A stretch of 64,000 bases of DNA from Mycteria americana (lineage: Eukaryota; Chordata; Aves; Ciconiiformes; Ciconiidae), in contig NC_134372.1 of assembly GCF_035582795.1 (NCBI RefSeq), positions 35,210,316-35,274,315 on the forward strand, in the 5' to 3' direction. The notes under the pieces are model-generated. The model worked only from the letters and a program-made list of their open reading frames with translations. It was not told the origin of the DNA and ran no database searches. How positions within the stretch are numbered: the first letter of the stretch is position 1; the number at the start of each line of letters is the position of its first letter. Below, one piece after another: positions 1 to 37,560 of this stretch. The translations under genes and the position numbers were made by a program.

Positions 1-439
1 ACAAGTGAGAAACTATATGTATACTTCAATACAGAATACCATGTTGTTCAGTATATAGAGGCACTGGATACCTAAGAACAAGGCTGATTTTATAACTATT
101 TGAACTTACACTCCTGTTTAGATTTTAGTAAAAGTAAATTTTTGTCACGCTAAACACAGGAGAAAAGTTGAATTTATCAGCAAGAAAGCTGATTTGATAA
201 TGCCTTCTTAGCTTTTTTTTTGGCTCCTAAACAAAGGAACCATAAAAGGAATAAAAAATATTTTTAAAGGTAGTCATATTGAGTTAATTTAAAATACCCT
301 GCATAGTTCTGTAAATTGGTGTTATTACAGGATTGTCCAAGAAGAAAGGAAAGAAGTCTGGTCTCTGTGCATATTTTGAGTTCACAATACTTATAGAGGT
401 TTAGGAAATGCACAAAAGAACAAGCATGCTATTGCTGAC
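1..439 (-). other. GPT2 intron 8, partial
   Basis: AT-rich sequence between the exon 8 donor (439-438) and the window edge. I see no coding exon, no large repeat and no strong structure. The remaining GPT2 exons must lie to the left. Confidence 0.85.
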
Positions 440-25043
<24,604 letters not shown>

Positions 25044-25099
25044 GTCTTTCCTTCCGCTTCGGCAGACCCCTGGCCCTTTGTAGCCCAGGCTTGCCGCAG

Positions 25100-25112
25100 T
25101 TTGCTTGGCAAC
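25100..25112 (-). promoter_or_regulatory. Candidate RFX (X-box-like) site
   Basis: The minus strand reads GTTGCCAAGCAAA about 57-69 bp upstream of the GPT2 ATG. It matches the two X-box half sites (GTNRCC and RGYAAC) with one mismatch and a 1-bp spacer. This is only a motif match, and such sites occur by chance. Confidence 0.25.
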
Positions 25113-25380
25113 CAAGACAAATCGATGCATGCTCTTTCAGGTAGTTCCCAAAGCAAGATTAAGGTTACTAGTGCTGAGGATCGGTGTATTTTGTAATCAG
25201 AACCGGGCGCTAGCAAGACGCACACGAGCAAGAGATGCAGTCAGAAGAAATGCCGAAGAGCTGGCACCGTTACACGTACACGCTCGATCCTCCCATGTCC
25301 AGATCCTGCAAACTTAATTGCAACGGATACAACTGATCTTGCAGTCATGCGATGCCACCAGAGGAGCAATAGAGCCCACC

Positions 25381-25389
25381 ATTGCATCA
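25381..25389 (-). promoter_or_regulatory. Candidate C/EBP-ATF response element upstream of GPT2
   Basis: The minus strand reads TGATGCAAT, an exact match to the C/EBP-ATF composite (CARE/amino acid response element) form known from DDIT3. It sits 338 bp upstream of the GPT2 start codon, outside the densest CpG sequence. ATF4 control of GPT2 under metabolic stress has been reported in mammals (recalled). Function here is inferred from the motif and its position only. Confidence 0.5.
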
Positions 25390-26130
25390 GAATAGCGTGG
25401 CAGACCCCTCTCCCCAACAGAAGTGCCCGCGCTAGTGCTCCGGAAGAGTCCCGGGTAAAACCATCCTTCTTAAGCCCCCGCCAGCAGCCGCCCCCGCCAG
25501 CGCTTACCCCGGCCCCGAGGCGTGCTAAGGTGTGGATTGCACCAGCGAGACTGCCAGACGCGCTGCCTGGCGGGTTTTGTAGTTCCTGCAGCCTCGGCTG
25601 CGCCTGCCCACAGCATCAGGTGATGGGCAGGGAACTACGGCACCCACAGGCCTCCCCAACCCGGCCCGGCCCGGGGTCCCGCATTGTCTGCCGCCGCCTG
25701 CGGGCGGGGCGCGCTCCCGGTGCTGGAGATGCCGGGGAACCGGGGGGAGGGGGGCAAATCCAGGGGCGTTTCCTAAGGGAATGGCGAAGCCAAGTCTCCT
25801 CGGTGCAAGCCCCGGAGCGGGGCCGGGGGCGGCGGGGGCCGGAGCCCCAGCCCCGGCGGGCGGGGAGCGCGTCGCTGCCGGTCCCGCTGCGCGGGCGGTG
25901 GCGGGTTCCGCCGAGCCGCCGCCCGCCGCCGCCTGCCCGCGGCAGAGAGCGCTCCCTTTGTCTGGATTTGTTTTTCTGCTCTGCGGTTTGAGAAATGCCA
26001 TATTGCCCCCGTTGATTCTCTGTCCGTTGGGCAAAAAAGCCTCCTGCTCTCATTTCCCAGCTTCGCGGCGGCGTTAGGAATGCAGCGTGAGGTTTAGCGT
26101 GCGGCGGTGGGGTCTGCGGACGGGTCACCT

Positions 26131-29100
26131 GTTGCTGGGCTGCTGGAGAGCGAGTCAGGGGTAGAGATCAGGCAGCAAGGCTGAACGCCAGCAGCCTCAT
26201 CCCTCACGCTGTCACCCTGCCAGTGGAGCATTTTCTCCTGATCCTTCCCTCCTGCAGGAACAAGTCGGTCCTCTTTCACAGTTTCCTCATTGTTTCCAGA
26301 TGATGAAAATGTTTTTATCTCTCGGGTTCAGTTCAGCTTTCATAGCAAATGGAGATCTGCCATGAAATACAACAGCAGCAGAATTCAGGGGAGAAAGAGG
26401 TAAATGCTCTCTCCTTCTTGCTGCCCCTGGGGAGGAGAAGGCCCATTTTACCCGTCCTGGGTGCCCAGAAGAGACTCCTTGTTTGTGGTCAGAGAGTGGA
26501 ATAAGCGATCATTCACTCAGGAATATTCCTATGACCTAATGTTACCTCCCTGAGTAAAAGCCTGGGCTGTAAATCAGGCTTATTTGTGAATTGTTTTTGT
26601 AGAACCTTCTTTTTACTTTCTCAGCTGACTTAGAGAGAATATAGAAAACCAGCTTCCTATTTTAGGTACCTAAATTAGATGGTTTGAGACTTGGGTTCTG
26701 TTCTGTGTTTTTTGGTATCTTTCCTTGGTTAATGAAGAGAAAGCAAGCTCCTTTTGCTGTGTTTGATTTTATTTTGTCCCATACAATTATATCTTGAGTC
26801 TTTTTCCTGTCTTTACTATTTATTCTTTCTAACAAGCTTCTGCTTGCCATAGTGTTTAGTTTCATAAATAATTTGTTCCAGTCCTTATTCTGTTTCAAGT
26901 GCAATATTTTAGCTCTTGCTCTGTGCTAATCTAGAAATAATTGCTACTTGAGAATTTTAGTCAATTCATAGTTAACAAAACAACAGAAATGGGGTGGGTT
27001 TTGTGCTGAAGGGACCGTCTTGAGATGGTGCAGGCAACTCGTTTGTTTTACTCAGGAATTAAGTTTTGTGTATTTCCAGTCATTGTACTGATTGTACTGA
27101 AAGCTTTTTCTGGTTTACTGCTCAGCTTGTGAAGGCTGAGTGGAGTGTGTCTGGCCCTGCTTATCCTCCCTCCAAAATTCTGCTCACAAAATGACCCAGT
27201 AGAGCACTATATGTTACAAATCCAAGTTCCAAGAAGGACATTTTTGTTTATTTGCAGCTTCAATAACTGTTTGAAGACATTGCAGTCTGCTTATCCTTCA
27301 GACTGATTTTTCCCCCCATATTTTAAACCTTTTTAACTTTTGAAATGTCAAGTTTTGGAGCTTGTACATTTTGACACTTTTCCTTTAAAGTTGTAATCAG
27401 TCATGTATCTGGAAAGCTGAGTGCTACCTGAATCTGGCTTTCTGACTGATAATTAACAAGCAGTGTCATGGTGCTTTTTTTCCAGGTTCGATAAAATGTA
27501 GTTCAGAAGAAAAGATTTCAAGCTGTGGTAAGACTTGCCAAGGTCAAATTTACCACAAAAACAAAGCCAGAACTGATTTTGCAATAGGCTTTAATCAGAT
27601 CACCTGAAATGTTCAACTTATTTTAAATTCTAATATTTACATCCAGTGTATACAAGTAGACTTCCCAGACATCTTGATTTGAGTGTGACTGTTGCAGGGT
27701 TCATTAGAAATCAGGGTTGAAGTCCTACCCAGCCTATTAAAAATCGAAGTCCAGTGGATTTGGAACCACTAATTTTGCTAGGAGAAGAACACAAATTAAC
27801 CTTTGCTCTTGGTCCACACACTACTGTTCCACCCCCAATCTGCCCCCCAGAAACAGCTGGCGTAGCAGAAAGTTTCCAGCCAGCACTGCCACAGTATCTC
27901 TCATTGATCCCCCAGGAAGTAAAGGAACAGACTGCCTGACAGCTCCGTTTCTGCATCTAGCTGACTATCCAAGCAAGACCTCACACCTTGTTTGCAAATT
28001 ACTGTGATGCTGCTTGTTAGTACATAACATAGCACGGCAGCACTGGAATAAGGCTAAGAATCTTAAAACACGTGTTGCACAAGCCAAAGCATATGTTTTC
28101 AGTAAAACATTTGAATGAATATATGCAAACTTGAAATTCAATAGTCTGATTAATTTTGTAAGTTAAGAAATGCACACGGGAAATAAATAAGATGGAAAAA
28201 AGCCTTTCCGTGTTCAATGTAACATGAAGTCTTGTTGTGTTATAGAAAAAGTATCTATTTCTTTAATTATGATAAATGTATCTCCAAATGTTATTTTAAT
28301 ACAGATATTTTCAGGAAAGGAAACAGTGTATGATGAACTTGCAATGTTGAGGCAAAGTTGTGCATATCTTCTTGCCTCTTGAAGTTAGCAGCAAAGCTGA
28401 TGACTTCAGGAGAGTAAGCATTCCAGTCCAATGTCAGTGTGACTGTGTTTTTGTGCATGGCACTCTGACTGATTGTGGCTTGGTATATCTGCCTATAAAA
28501 TGACAAAAAGAAGACTTACCTCATGAGCTGTGAAATTAGTTAAAGCATGTTTGTAAAATCTTGGGCAATGACCTATTAAGGATGAAGTATCTTTTTGTAT
28601 TTACTTACGGAAGTCTTCCTTTCTCTCTCTCCACTGCCCCTGAGTTGAACTGCAGATAGCACGCATAATTACAGGCTCCTGCTATACCCTTCAGAGAAGA
28701 CGTTAGCTTTTGCAAGTTGGCCTGTGGTGATCAATTGGCCTGATCAACAGGCCGTTTATGTATCCTATACAAATCATACGAACACAAGTTTCAGACAAGC
28801 CAGACAAAGAAGGTGGCAAGTGCTGCTTACCAAAGGCAGTTCTTTGACCCCCGTGTGGCATTCCATCTTTAGTCATAAAGACAGAGGCTGGTTTTCTTGC
28901 AGTCATAAGAAGCTAAAGTAATGAATATTATGTTGATAGTGAGGAGTTGGAGATACAGAACAACAGCAAATGCATAAATACGTAGAAAGGTGGATAGAGA
29001 GTTGGAGAAAAAACCTTGATAAACAGACTAACAGCTGCTGTCACATGTTTCCATTTTGACAGGCCTTCAGCAAGCTGCTTTGTCATGACTAGTTGCATAG

Positions 29101-32100
29101 TTTAAACCCCATGATTACAATAATGGCACATGGTAACTAGGCATTCGTTTTTCTTCTGCTTTTCATTTAAATAAAGGCACTGGATAGAAAACTACTCTTA
29201 ATAGCTTAAAATGGCAAAGTATTGTTAATTATATTTAAATAATAAAGTCCTATTTAAATGGATTCTGAGGACACTAAGTAAATGGAAACCACATTACAAA
29301 AACTATGGTTTTTTGTGCATAAAGAGCAAACCCTTCCTGTATTCTGTGTTGTACAAGTGTGGAGGATGATTGTTTCCTGTGGAATACTGCTGATGGTAAC
29401 AGTTCAGAATATAATGAGCATCTTCAGAGAAATGACTGTTCCTACTGTTCTTCAAACTGAACATAAACCTTTAAAATCTGGTCCAAAGCTCAATGCAGTC
29501 AGTGGAAAAAGTGCCAGTTCAGTGACTTCATATCTTAATGTTTCCCAGCTCTCATTCTCTCACAGTAAGCAAAAAATAAAAGCCCAACCCCCTACCCAAA
29601 AAACAACCCCAAAAAGAAACATGTAAAATAGTCTATTGAATTCTTTTCATAAGAATTAATTGAAAAGGTGCTCTATGAAAATGATGTAATTTTATTTTGC
29701 AAAGTATTTTTTATACACACTACATTTAAAATAAAACTGCTCAGAAGGTTTTTGGTGAAAAGCAATGATTTTGTTGAAACCGAACTGTTCTGAACAACAT
29801 CTGGATTTTAATAAAGTTTCCCATGAAAAAGGCGTGATATGTGAGAATAAAATGTTGGAAGCCTTTTATATGGAATGGTAGCTGCTACTGGCATTAAATA
29901 ATTTAAATTATGAATATTTTAATAAAAGCTTCTTTTAAAAATCTTATCTGAAGTTGAGTTGCTTCACAAAGCAAATAAATCTTTTTTAAAAAAACACTGT
30001 TGACCTGGGCCATAAGACTCATTTTGTAGGTTATGCTTCAGCTCAATTAGAGAGGGATCTTCCCACCAAATTTTTACCCCTAGAGGGTTTCAGCAACATA
30101 TAATTCATTGTTATAAGATATATGGACAAGGTCACTGTATTGGACACATTTGCTTTAAGAATCAAGTAAAATCAAGCAGTTGAATGGAAAAGGTAAAGGA
30201 TTTTTTTTTCCATTACTAATATAGCAACTTACTGAAATGCAGGAGGTAGAAATTAAAATGTTTCTTTCTGATTACAAAAGGAAGCACAGTAAAGTTCTAG
30301 AAAAGATATGACTTCTTAAAAAAATATAAAATGTTGTTTACTGAAGTGGGCTTCACTTTGATTAGACTTTGTCACTGCAGATTTTGGTGGACAAACGATG
30401 ATGATGTTCAGTTGCAGAGGTGGGAAAGTGCTGCAGTGACTGTAAAGCAAGAGTGGGCCTTGATTACCTGGGAAGCTTGGTGACGCAGTAACGCTTTGAG
30501 CTGGCTCATAACTATGTCATAGTTGTCTGAAACAGCTAGCAGTTACATTGTGTTGGTAGAAGCTGGCATACTTACTTACACTGGTGGCATGGTCTTTTTT
30601 TTCAGGCAAGCTCTAATGTGCAAAACCTAAACTGGAGACAGGAAGTCAATCTGAATGTGGGCTTCCGGAAAACAAAAGACGTCAATGCATAACAACATTT
30701 TGAAGAACAAAATGCTTTGTAATTGGGAAACACTCAATATTTAGCTGTACGTGGAGAACAAAGCCAACATTTGTACCACTTAAATGTTGTTCTTGCCCAA
30801 GTTCAGAGTAATGGGATCTCAAAGGACTTTTTAGGCACAACTTTGATTTCTTATGAAAGGATTCAGAGGTTACTCAGATTACAGCTACCCTGAAATCTAC
30901 TGAGGAGAAGCATAGTAACAGTATCAAGTATTGCACACTGTTGTGATTACCGAAATTGCCAAAACCAGAATCATAGAAAATAGGATTAAAGCTTGTCTGT
31001 ATAATGATTTTTGTATAGTACTTTTCTCTTACCATTTGTATACTGTAACATTACAACTTCAATTCATTCATGGTAACATTGCAAATATTATAATCTAGCT
31101 GTTCTTATTATTTATAATTTTGATACATTCTGTTCTTGGTATGAATACCCATGTATTTTTGATATAACTTAATAATTCCCTAGACAGTACTTTATCTGTG
31201 GAAAGAATGAAAATCTCACTGAATATGGCTGACTAATTAGGAAGTCATTACTTAATCAGGAGGCATGTTATAACCTTTCTGACGCAACGTTGCACAGAAT
31301 TTTAGGAATTTAATTTTTCAATTTGCTGCATGTTGTCAGCTCTTCAGCAAGTCTGAGGTGGTCGGCCCTCACAGGAGAGCTCACATGGAACTCTACTGCA
31401 GGAGAGCAGAATGCTTCCAAATTGTCTGTAGCAGTGAGCAGAAATAAAACTTAGGAAGTGCTTCTCTCTCCAAATCTGATGTGGATTAGGTATGTGAATT
31501 GTACCTACTTTGGGATTTTTTTCTTGTAAAGTTATAGTTGCACACTAAAATACTGTAGTGTGCAGGAAGCCGGTGTGGCAGGCATATACGCTGCATTCCA
31601 GTGAAGGGGGGAAAGAACCATAAGATCTCCGACCATTCAGATCAGCTGGACTCTGTTGTGACAACAGCAAAGAAAAGAAGCCATCAGGAACAGACACTTA
31701 AAAAGTCATGTGTGGCTTTTTGTAAAATAGAGAAATGGCATAACTTTCTTATTTTCTATTTTAAATGAGTGTAAAGCACATTTTAAATGAGGCTTGGTCT
31801 TGCAAGGTGCCAGTCATTATTGACTCTCTAAGAGAGGAGGTACCTGTACCCTTAAAAAGGTATTTGTTATTTTTTTCTCAGTGCTGGATTAAACCTCTGA
31901 AATGATGCAAAAGAAATAATCTTGGACTTTCAGAACTCAAAACTAATGTGTTAATAGATTAGAATAACAAGAAAAATATATGTTTGGTAAATCTTAATAA
32001 TTGGTTGTTTAGCTGTGAATACTATCTTGTTTGCATTCAATAAGGAAAATACTTTTGTTTGTGTTAGAATAGTTGAACAGCTGTCACTGACTAGTTCATT

Positions 32101-35100
32101 TGCTGTATAAAGAAAGGCAGGGTATTGTAATAGATCTCTGTTAGTTCTCTGGTCTGTTCATTAACTTTACTAGATACTGTTACTATACACAGCAGAGCCC
32201 CCTGCTGTTATAAAGACCTTCTGAAACACTGAAAGAACCTTTCTATGTTTTGCTATGTCTGAACCTTCTCAGTTAAGACAAAAAAAATCCAAAAGTAGTC
32301 TCAAGGTCCTGGTTGCACGGAGTTGGTCTTGATTCAGGAATGAAATCTGGATGTCCTGCCTACATAGAACACATTTGTGCTTTTGGCAACAGTCACAGTT
32401 TATATAAAAAATAAACCTGTCTTGTCTTTGTGTATCTCTAGAGAAAGACCTCTGCTGGTAATGGATTGCTATAGGTTGAAAACAATATGCAGAGCGAGAA
32501 AGGAAAGCTCACCCTCTGAGACTTAAATACTAAGAAGAAAAGGAAAAGGGCAAATCAGCCAATTCAGTAACTCTGTACTCACGCAGAAACCACAACACAC
32601 ACTTGGGGGAGCCCAAGATGCTCACAAGTACAGAAGAGTGTGTTCTCATGCCCTGCGTGGGAACTGGGCTCAAGGTAGAGACTCAAGGAAGAGGAATGAT
32701 AGAAAAAAATCAGTAAGTTGTACTATCACAGCAAAGGATATTGCAAATGATAAGATGTTTGGTTCTTTATTCATCATACAATATTGGTAGTAAGGATGGA
32801 GAGGGCTGGCATGACAAACTGGGAATCTGAAGGATACTTTCTAGGCAATAAATGTAATTTATCTCTCGGAAATTCAGGTGCTGCTAAGATAGCAGAGGTC
32901 TAGTGCTTTTCCTGTTGCTTTGCTCCTGGTAGTGGTATGGCAGTAGCACACTGCCGTGTGACACCACTGACTATGGTCTTCAGGAAGAGAAATTTGTGTA
33001 TGAGACTGCAGTAAGGATGGTTTTATAGTTGAGGCATTGGGCATAGAATCAGGAAAACTAGATCAAACAAAACTGTATACCTGTATATCTTACATTTATC
33101 TATAAGAGACGAAGTTAATATTTACATATGCTCATTGTAAATTACAGCATCTAGATACCCACAGCATCTAGAAACCACTCAGAGTATATTTGTGGAGAGA
33201 TGATAATCAGAGTTCAGTGATGTTCCCCCACTATAAATATTCAGGATTTTAAACACTTCTAATTATATTTTGACCATATGTACTTTATATTATAAGGTTT
33301 TTTTTGTTTGCCTACAATTCATATATCCATTCCAGCATTGCTTTAATTTCATGATAGTGTGCATGAAGCAAGCATTGCACTTAAAGTCTAACTACTATGT
33401 GTTCCAGTGGTGGAAATCTTAGTTGTAGAATAGTTTAATAAGCATCTACCCTCTTTTGCTTTATGTGAGTCATTTAGAATGAAAATGTTGAGGTTATTTT
33501 ATTGTCTTTACTTTTTACTCCAGCAAAAATATAAAGATATCTAGAGCAATTACCTCCATCAGCATTTGTTTTCTCACCTGAAATCAAAATCCTCTGTGTT
33601 GCAATAATGTGAAAGCTTCCACTGCAGCCAGTTGTGACATGTAGGGCTTCCAGTGGAAAACAGGTAGAAAAACCATTTACCAAACAGATCCTTCTGGTCA
33701 TTTAAATCCCACAACAGTTTTACATTAAATTGATTAATTTGAGAAGAGTGCAAAACCACAACAAAGAAACGGTACAGCTGGGGTATTACCAGAATAGATT
33801 TTTCAGTGTCTTTAATTAACTTGCATATATTAGAGAATACACAAAGTTATAAATATTTATATGAAAGACTTGTGAAATCGAGAACAGTGAGAAATACAAT
33901 GAGAAAGACAGTATTTTGTACTAACGTGGATCATAACCTTCTTCATTTAGGGGCTGTCTTCATGGAGTCTCTGTCCATTACAAGGTATGCCCCTCTCTGC
34001 TAGGATGCTTTGAGATGGCTTCTCCCGCTGTAGGGTGACTGCTAAAGAAAGGGTGGGAAGGTGTTCTCCTGGGCCAGGTAGGAAAAGTGGAGCCTAAACA
34101 GATTAGAAGTGATTAAAACCCTTGCATTCCCCCAGTTTGCATGTGAAAAATAGCATAGTCCAGAGTCCTGTTGTTCTGTTTTATCCAGGAGTTCTCATCG
34201 GAGATCTGCCCTGATAATCACAGAGGTAAGTTGTCAACAAGAGAAGACAGTAAATGACTGGGAGTGATTGTACTTGGGGCCAGGACTGCAGCCTCCCACT
34301 TCGAATGGTAAATGTGAGACATCTGCAATTACACATCTGCAAATGTGAGACAGGAGGTCAAGGTTAGTATGAAGTAAAAGAGATTTGGTTTTAAAATTCA
34401 GAAAAGGAAAATTTTATCCTAAGGTTGTCACCTGTGGACTTTGTCATATGAGAAGATAAACCATCAAAATTACTAAGAGGAACCACATTTCAAATGATTA
34501 AGGTGAGGATGTACCTCTTTACTGTTAAGTTTATTATATCCCATGACTTCCCTCAGTTATCTCCTAAATGTTCAGATCTTCCTCAGAATAGATATATGTA
34601 ATTTGTTATTCTGTGTGGCCTTTCAGAAGATGTTTCAGTTTTTACAGTCTACATTTAAGGTATGCACAGCAATCACATCACTTAGAAATCTGTAATAAAA
34701 ATATATTGCTTATCTAGAGCATGCGTGGTCTTTTATGAATCTGGAACTCCATTTTCAAGTTTCACAGAATGTGTAATAAATTAGCCTCAACAATTAAGCT
34801 GAATAAATCAAGCACTACTGAGACTCTAGACAAGCTCACTTGGCAACTGGGATACTGCGAGCTGTCTGATCTGTAGGGAAGGTCAGCAAGCCACAGGAAG
34901 ATAAGACCACTGGGCCTTCAGCTGTAGGGAGAATTTTAGTCTGTGAGAAACTATGACAATGCTAGTCTTTTTCTGCCTGAAGGAAGAAGTATCTTTTTAA
35001 TTTGCGTGGCAGGGAAAAATTATTTGGGCTTTCCTGGCAGATGAGTAAATACTGTCTCTAGATTCCTGTCCACCAAGAACTGACCAAATGCATCAAAGTA

Positions 35101-36079
35101 ACTCAGTAATGAACTAGTAGAGGGAATTAACATTTAAATAGCTGTAAAAGGCACTTTAAAAAAAGCTTCCTCCAAACTGCTTTTAGGGCAATTTCCCTGA
35201 AAGAGAAGTACAGACAAAAGGCTTATTAAAACTGCCTCTCCTCCAATGTTTTTTTCTCAATACTTAGGTGCAGCAAACTGAGTTCAAGACTCAACTACAG
35301 ACTTAAAATAAAAATTCTGTTATATTGGGCCCTGAGCCAGCCTCACAGATGCACTCGTTGCTACCCATGTGAAAGCATTACAGTTCTTTAATATTTGTTG
35401 GCAGCTGTACTTCAGGCTATTTTAAACCCTAATCTTCAAAAAGAATTTTCTGTTGAGGCGTTGCTGCACTTTTCTCCTGTAGACGTTTTGTAGTACAAAA
35501 AAACCCCATCCAAACTCCTGTTAATAGCAGTATTGTCATTCTAAGTCCAGAGGTAAATGACTCAGATATAAACATTTTGTAGGAATACAAAACTTATACA
35601 TGCTGATGCAAAGTTTCAGTCTAAGAGCTATGTCTTGAAGGAATTTTGGAGTTGAAATGAGTATTTCCAGCTGCCTTATTTCTTTAAAAATGTATTTTAC
35701 AAGAAACATGAAAGTGCAGTTAGTTTACATTATGCTATTAATATTTTTAGGTGGGACAATGACAGGAAAATGAACATTAATGTAAAACCATCGAATTTGC
35801 AAGCATAACAACTTGGAGAGGCATGACTGAATACCTAACTGCTGAACCACCAGGCTCCCAAAGATAAAGGAACAGCAGGGGATGCCCCTCCTCGACTTCA
35901 GTCTTTTCCTGAATTGAGCTGAACACCAGAAAAATGGTATTTAACACTTCCTGACTGCTGGACGCTTCAGCGTAACTTCATCCTGCCGGTGCTGCCTACG
36001 GGGCACAGGTAGCTGGGAGGGCGACAGCGGAGCTGCGGATTAAAACGTAAGACCGCGGAAACACGAAAACCAAGCAGCA
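26131..36079. other. Intergenic region between GPT2 and C16orf87
   Basis: About 10 kb of AT-rich sequence without a recognised gene, RNA gene or long mobile element. The short open frames show no family resemblance and no splice-linked continuation. Minor structures are a GGCCTGTGGTGATCA / TGATCAACAGGCC inverted repeat at about 28719-28753 and a short duplication around 34310-34352. Confidence 0.75.
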
Positions 36080-37560
36080 GCCAGCTGTTGTGGAGCATCG
36101 CCCAGCTTCCAGCCACGCCGAAGACACCCGAGGGGGGCGATCGCGCCGGAGCCTCGGCCGCGCTCGGAGGTGACGGCGAGAGGTCAGGCTCGGGGCGGGC
36201 ACCGCAGCTCCGCGCCGCCCCGCCGGCGGCTCTCTCCGGCTTCCCCTCGGCCCCGTGCCCTGGCACCTCCGCCCCGGGACGCCGGGAGCCCTTACCGGCC
36301 CGCGACGGCCCGGCCGCTGCGCGGCGCCCAGCCCCCCGCCCCCCCCCCGCGCGCGGCCCCGGCGGCGCGAGGCGCGCGGCCAATCCGGCGGCGGAGCCGG
36401 CTCCTGGCGCGCGCGCCCCGCCCCAGCCCTGCCGTCGCCGCGGTGGGCAGGGCCTCTCCGGCGGCGCCGGCGCCGGCGCGGGGGCGCGGCTGCTTTGTCG
36501 GAGGCCGCGCCGGGGGCGGGCCCGCGGAGGCTGTGCAGGCTCCTGCCGGCCGCGCGCCCCCGGCCGGCGCCGCGCCCCTGCCCTCTCCTCCCGCCCTCCC
36601 CGGCCGCCGCGGGGCGGGGCGGCGCGGCCGGCGCTCCGGCGACAGCGGCAGCAGCGAGCATGTCCTCGAGCAGGGCCAAGAAAGTGAAAATGGCCACCAA
36701 GTCCTGCCCGGAGTGCGACCAGCAGGTGAGGCGCCTGCCGGCCCCGCTCCCCTCGAGGGCCGGCCCCGCCGGGGAAGGGGGGGGTTCGTGGCCGCGGGGT
36801 TAAAGCGGCGCTCCCCTGAGCGGGGGGAGCGATGGTCCCGCTGCCTCGGCCCATCCCGCGGTAGGGCGCGGAGCCCGCCCCGCCAGCCGGCGGCCCGCGA
36901 TCGGGGCCGGTCGGCCCTGGCAGGCCGGCGGGGTGCCCCGCTCCGGGGGCGGAGGGGCTCGCCGGCCACCTCAGCGAGCACAGGTGCCTGCTGCTGCTGG
37001 GGCTCTGGCTCAAGGGAGGGATGGGAGCCGTGGGCGGACCTGCGGGAGGTGGGCTTCAGCCCCCGTCGGCGGCGCGTGGCTGTCGGTGGGGTCCGAGCCC
37101 TCGGCTGCCGTCGGCGGCGGGGCTGCGGGACCCGCTCCCTCGGCGCAGCTCTGGTGTTCACCGCCCTGGGGCACCGTCCCTCGCTGGCAGCACCTCGGGG
37201 ACGAGCGCCGCTGCCGAATCCGCTTCGGCTCGTCCCTGCGCGGCACGGTAGGTGCGCGCTGTCCCGCACTGACCTTTCGCCGGGCCGGGCGGAGTTCGGC
37301 GGCCGCTCGCCGCCGCCTTGCACCGCCCGGGGCGTCGGGCTGTGTGCGTGCCCGGCCGCGGCGCCGCTCCCCGCGGTAGCACACACAGCCTCGCTTCCTG
37401 TTTTCTCTCCTCCGTGCGTCGGTTGTGGTTGCTTCTTGATACCCGCCGCTGCAGATCATGCGTTTGCAATAGCGCTGCGAGAAGCTGTCGGCTGAGCTGT
37501 TTGCTTTTGAGGGAGGAGGGGGAAAAAATTGAACTGTCTCCGTGCCGCTGCGAGGCAATG
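36080..37560. promoter_or_regulatory. CpG island promoter of C16orf87
   Basis: A very GC- and CpG-dense stretch with many GC boxes (CCCGCCCC, GGGGCGGGGC) and a CCAAT box at 36380-36384 (GGCCAATCC), about 276 bp upstream of the start codon. It covers exon 1 and the start of intron 1. No TATA box is seen. The long frames on both strands here are by-products of base composition. Confidence 0.85.
36660..36725 (+). CDS. C16orf87: C16orf87 coding exon 1
   Basis: 22 codons reading [20 protein letters not shown] then QQ, phase 0, donor CAG|gtgagg. The ATG has A at -3. It carries the first Cys pair of the zinc ribbon. A downstream ATG at codon 11 could also initiate, but the conserved N-terminus begins at the first. 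Confidence 0.95.

Larger units (their letters stand above)
25081..26130. promoter_or_regulatory. GPT2 upstream region with a second GC-rich block
   Basis: After a less GC-rich gap at about 25.1-25.4 kb, a second CpG-dense stretch runs from about 25.45 to 26.1 kb. GPT2 5' UTR exon(s) or an alternative start may lie here. Long frames in the GC-rich part encode only low-complexity Pro/Ala/Gly/Arg peptides and are not credible genes. Confidence 0.6.

Noticed and set aside
25365-25380. CCACCAGAGG resembling part of a CTCF site
   Set aside because: Only the first half of the consensus fits; the GGGCGC half is missing.
28719-28753. GGCCTGTGGTGATCA / TGATCAACAGGCC inverted repeat as a possible mobile-element end
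   Set aside because: No matching partner end, no target-site duplication and no coding content nearby. It is best seen as an isolated imperfect hairpin.
35967-37558. Long open frames up to 441 codons in the C16orf87 CpG island
   Set aside because: Same composition effect: low-complexity peptides overlapping in several frames. Only the 22-codon exon at 36660 has family similarity and a matching donor.
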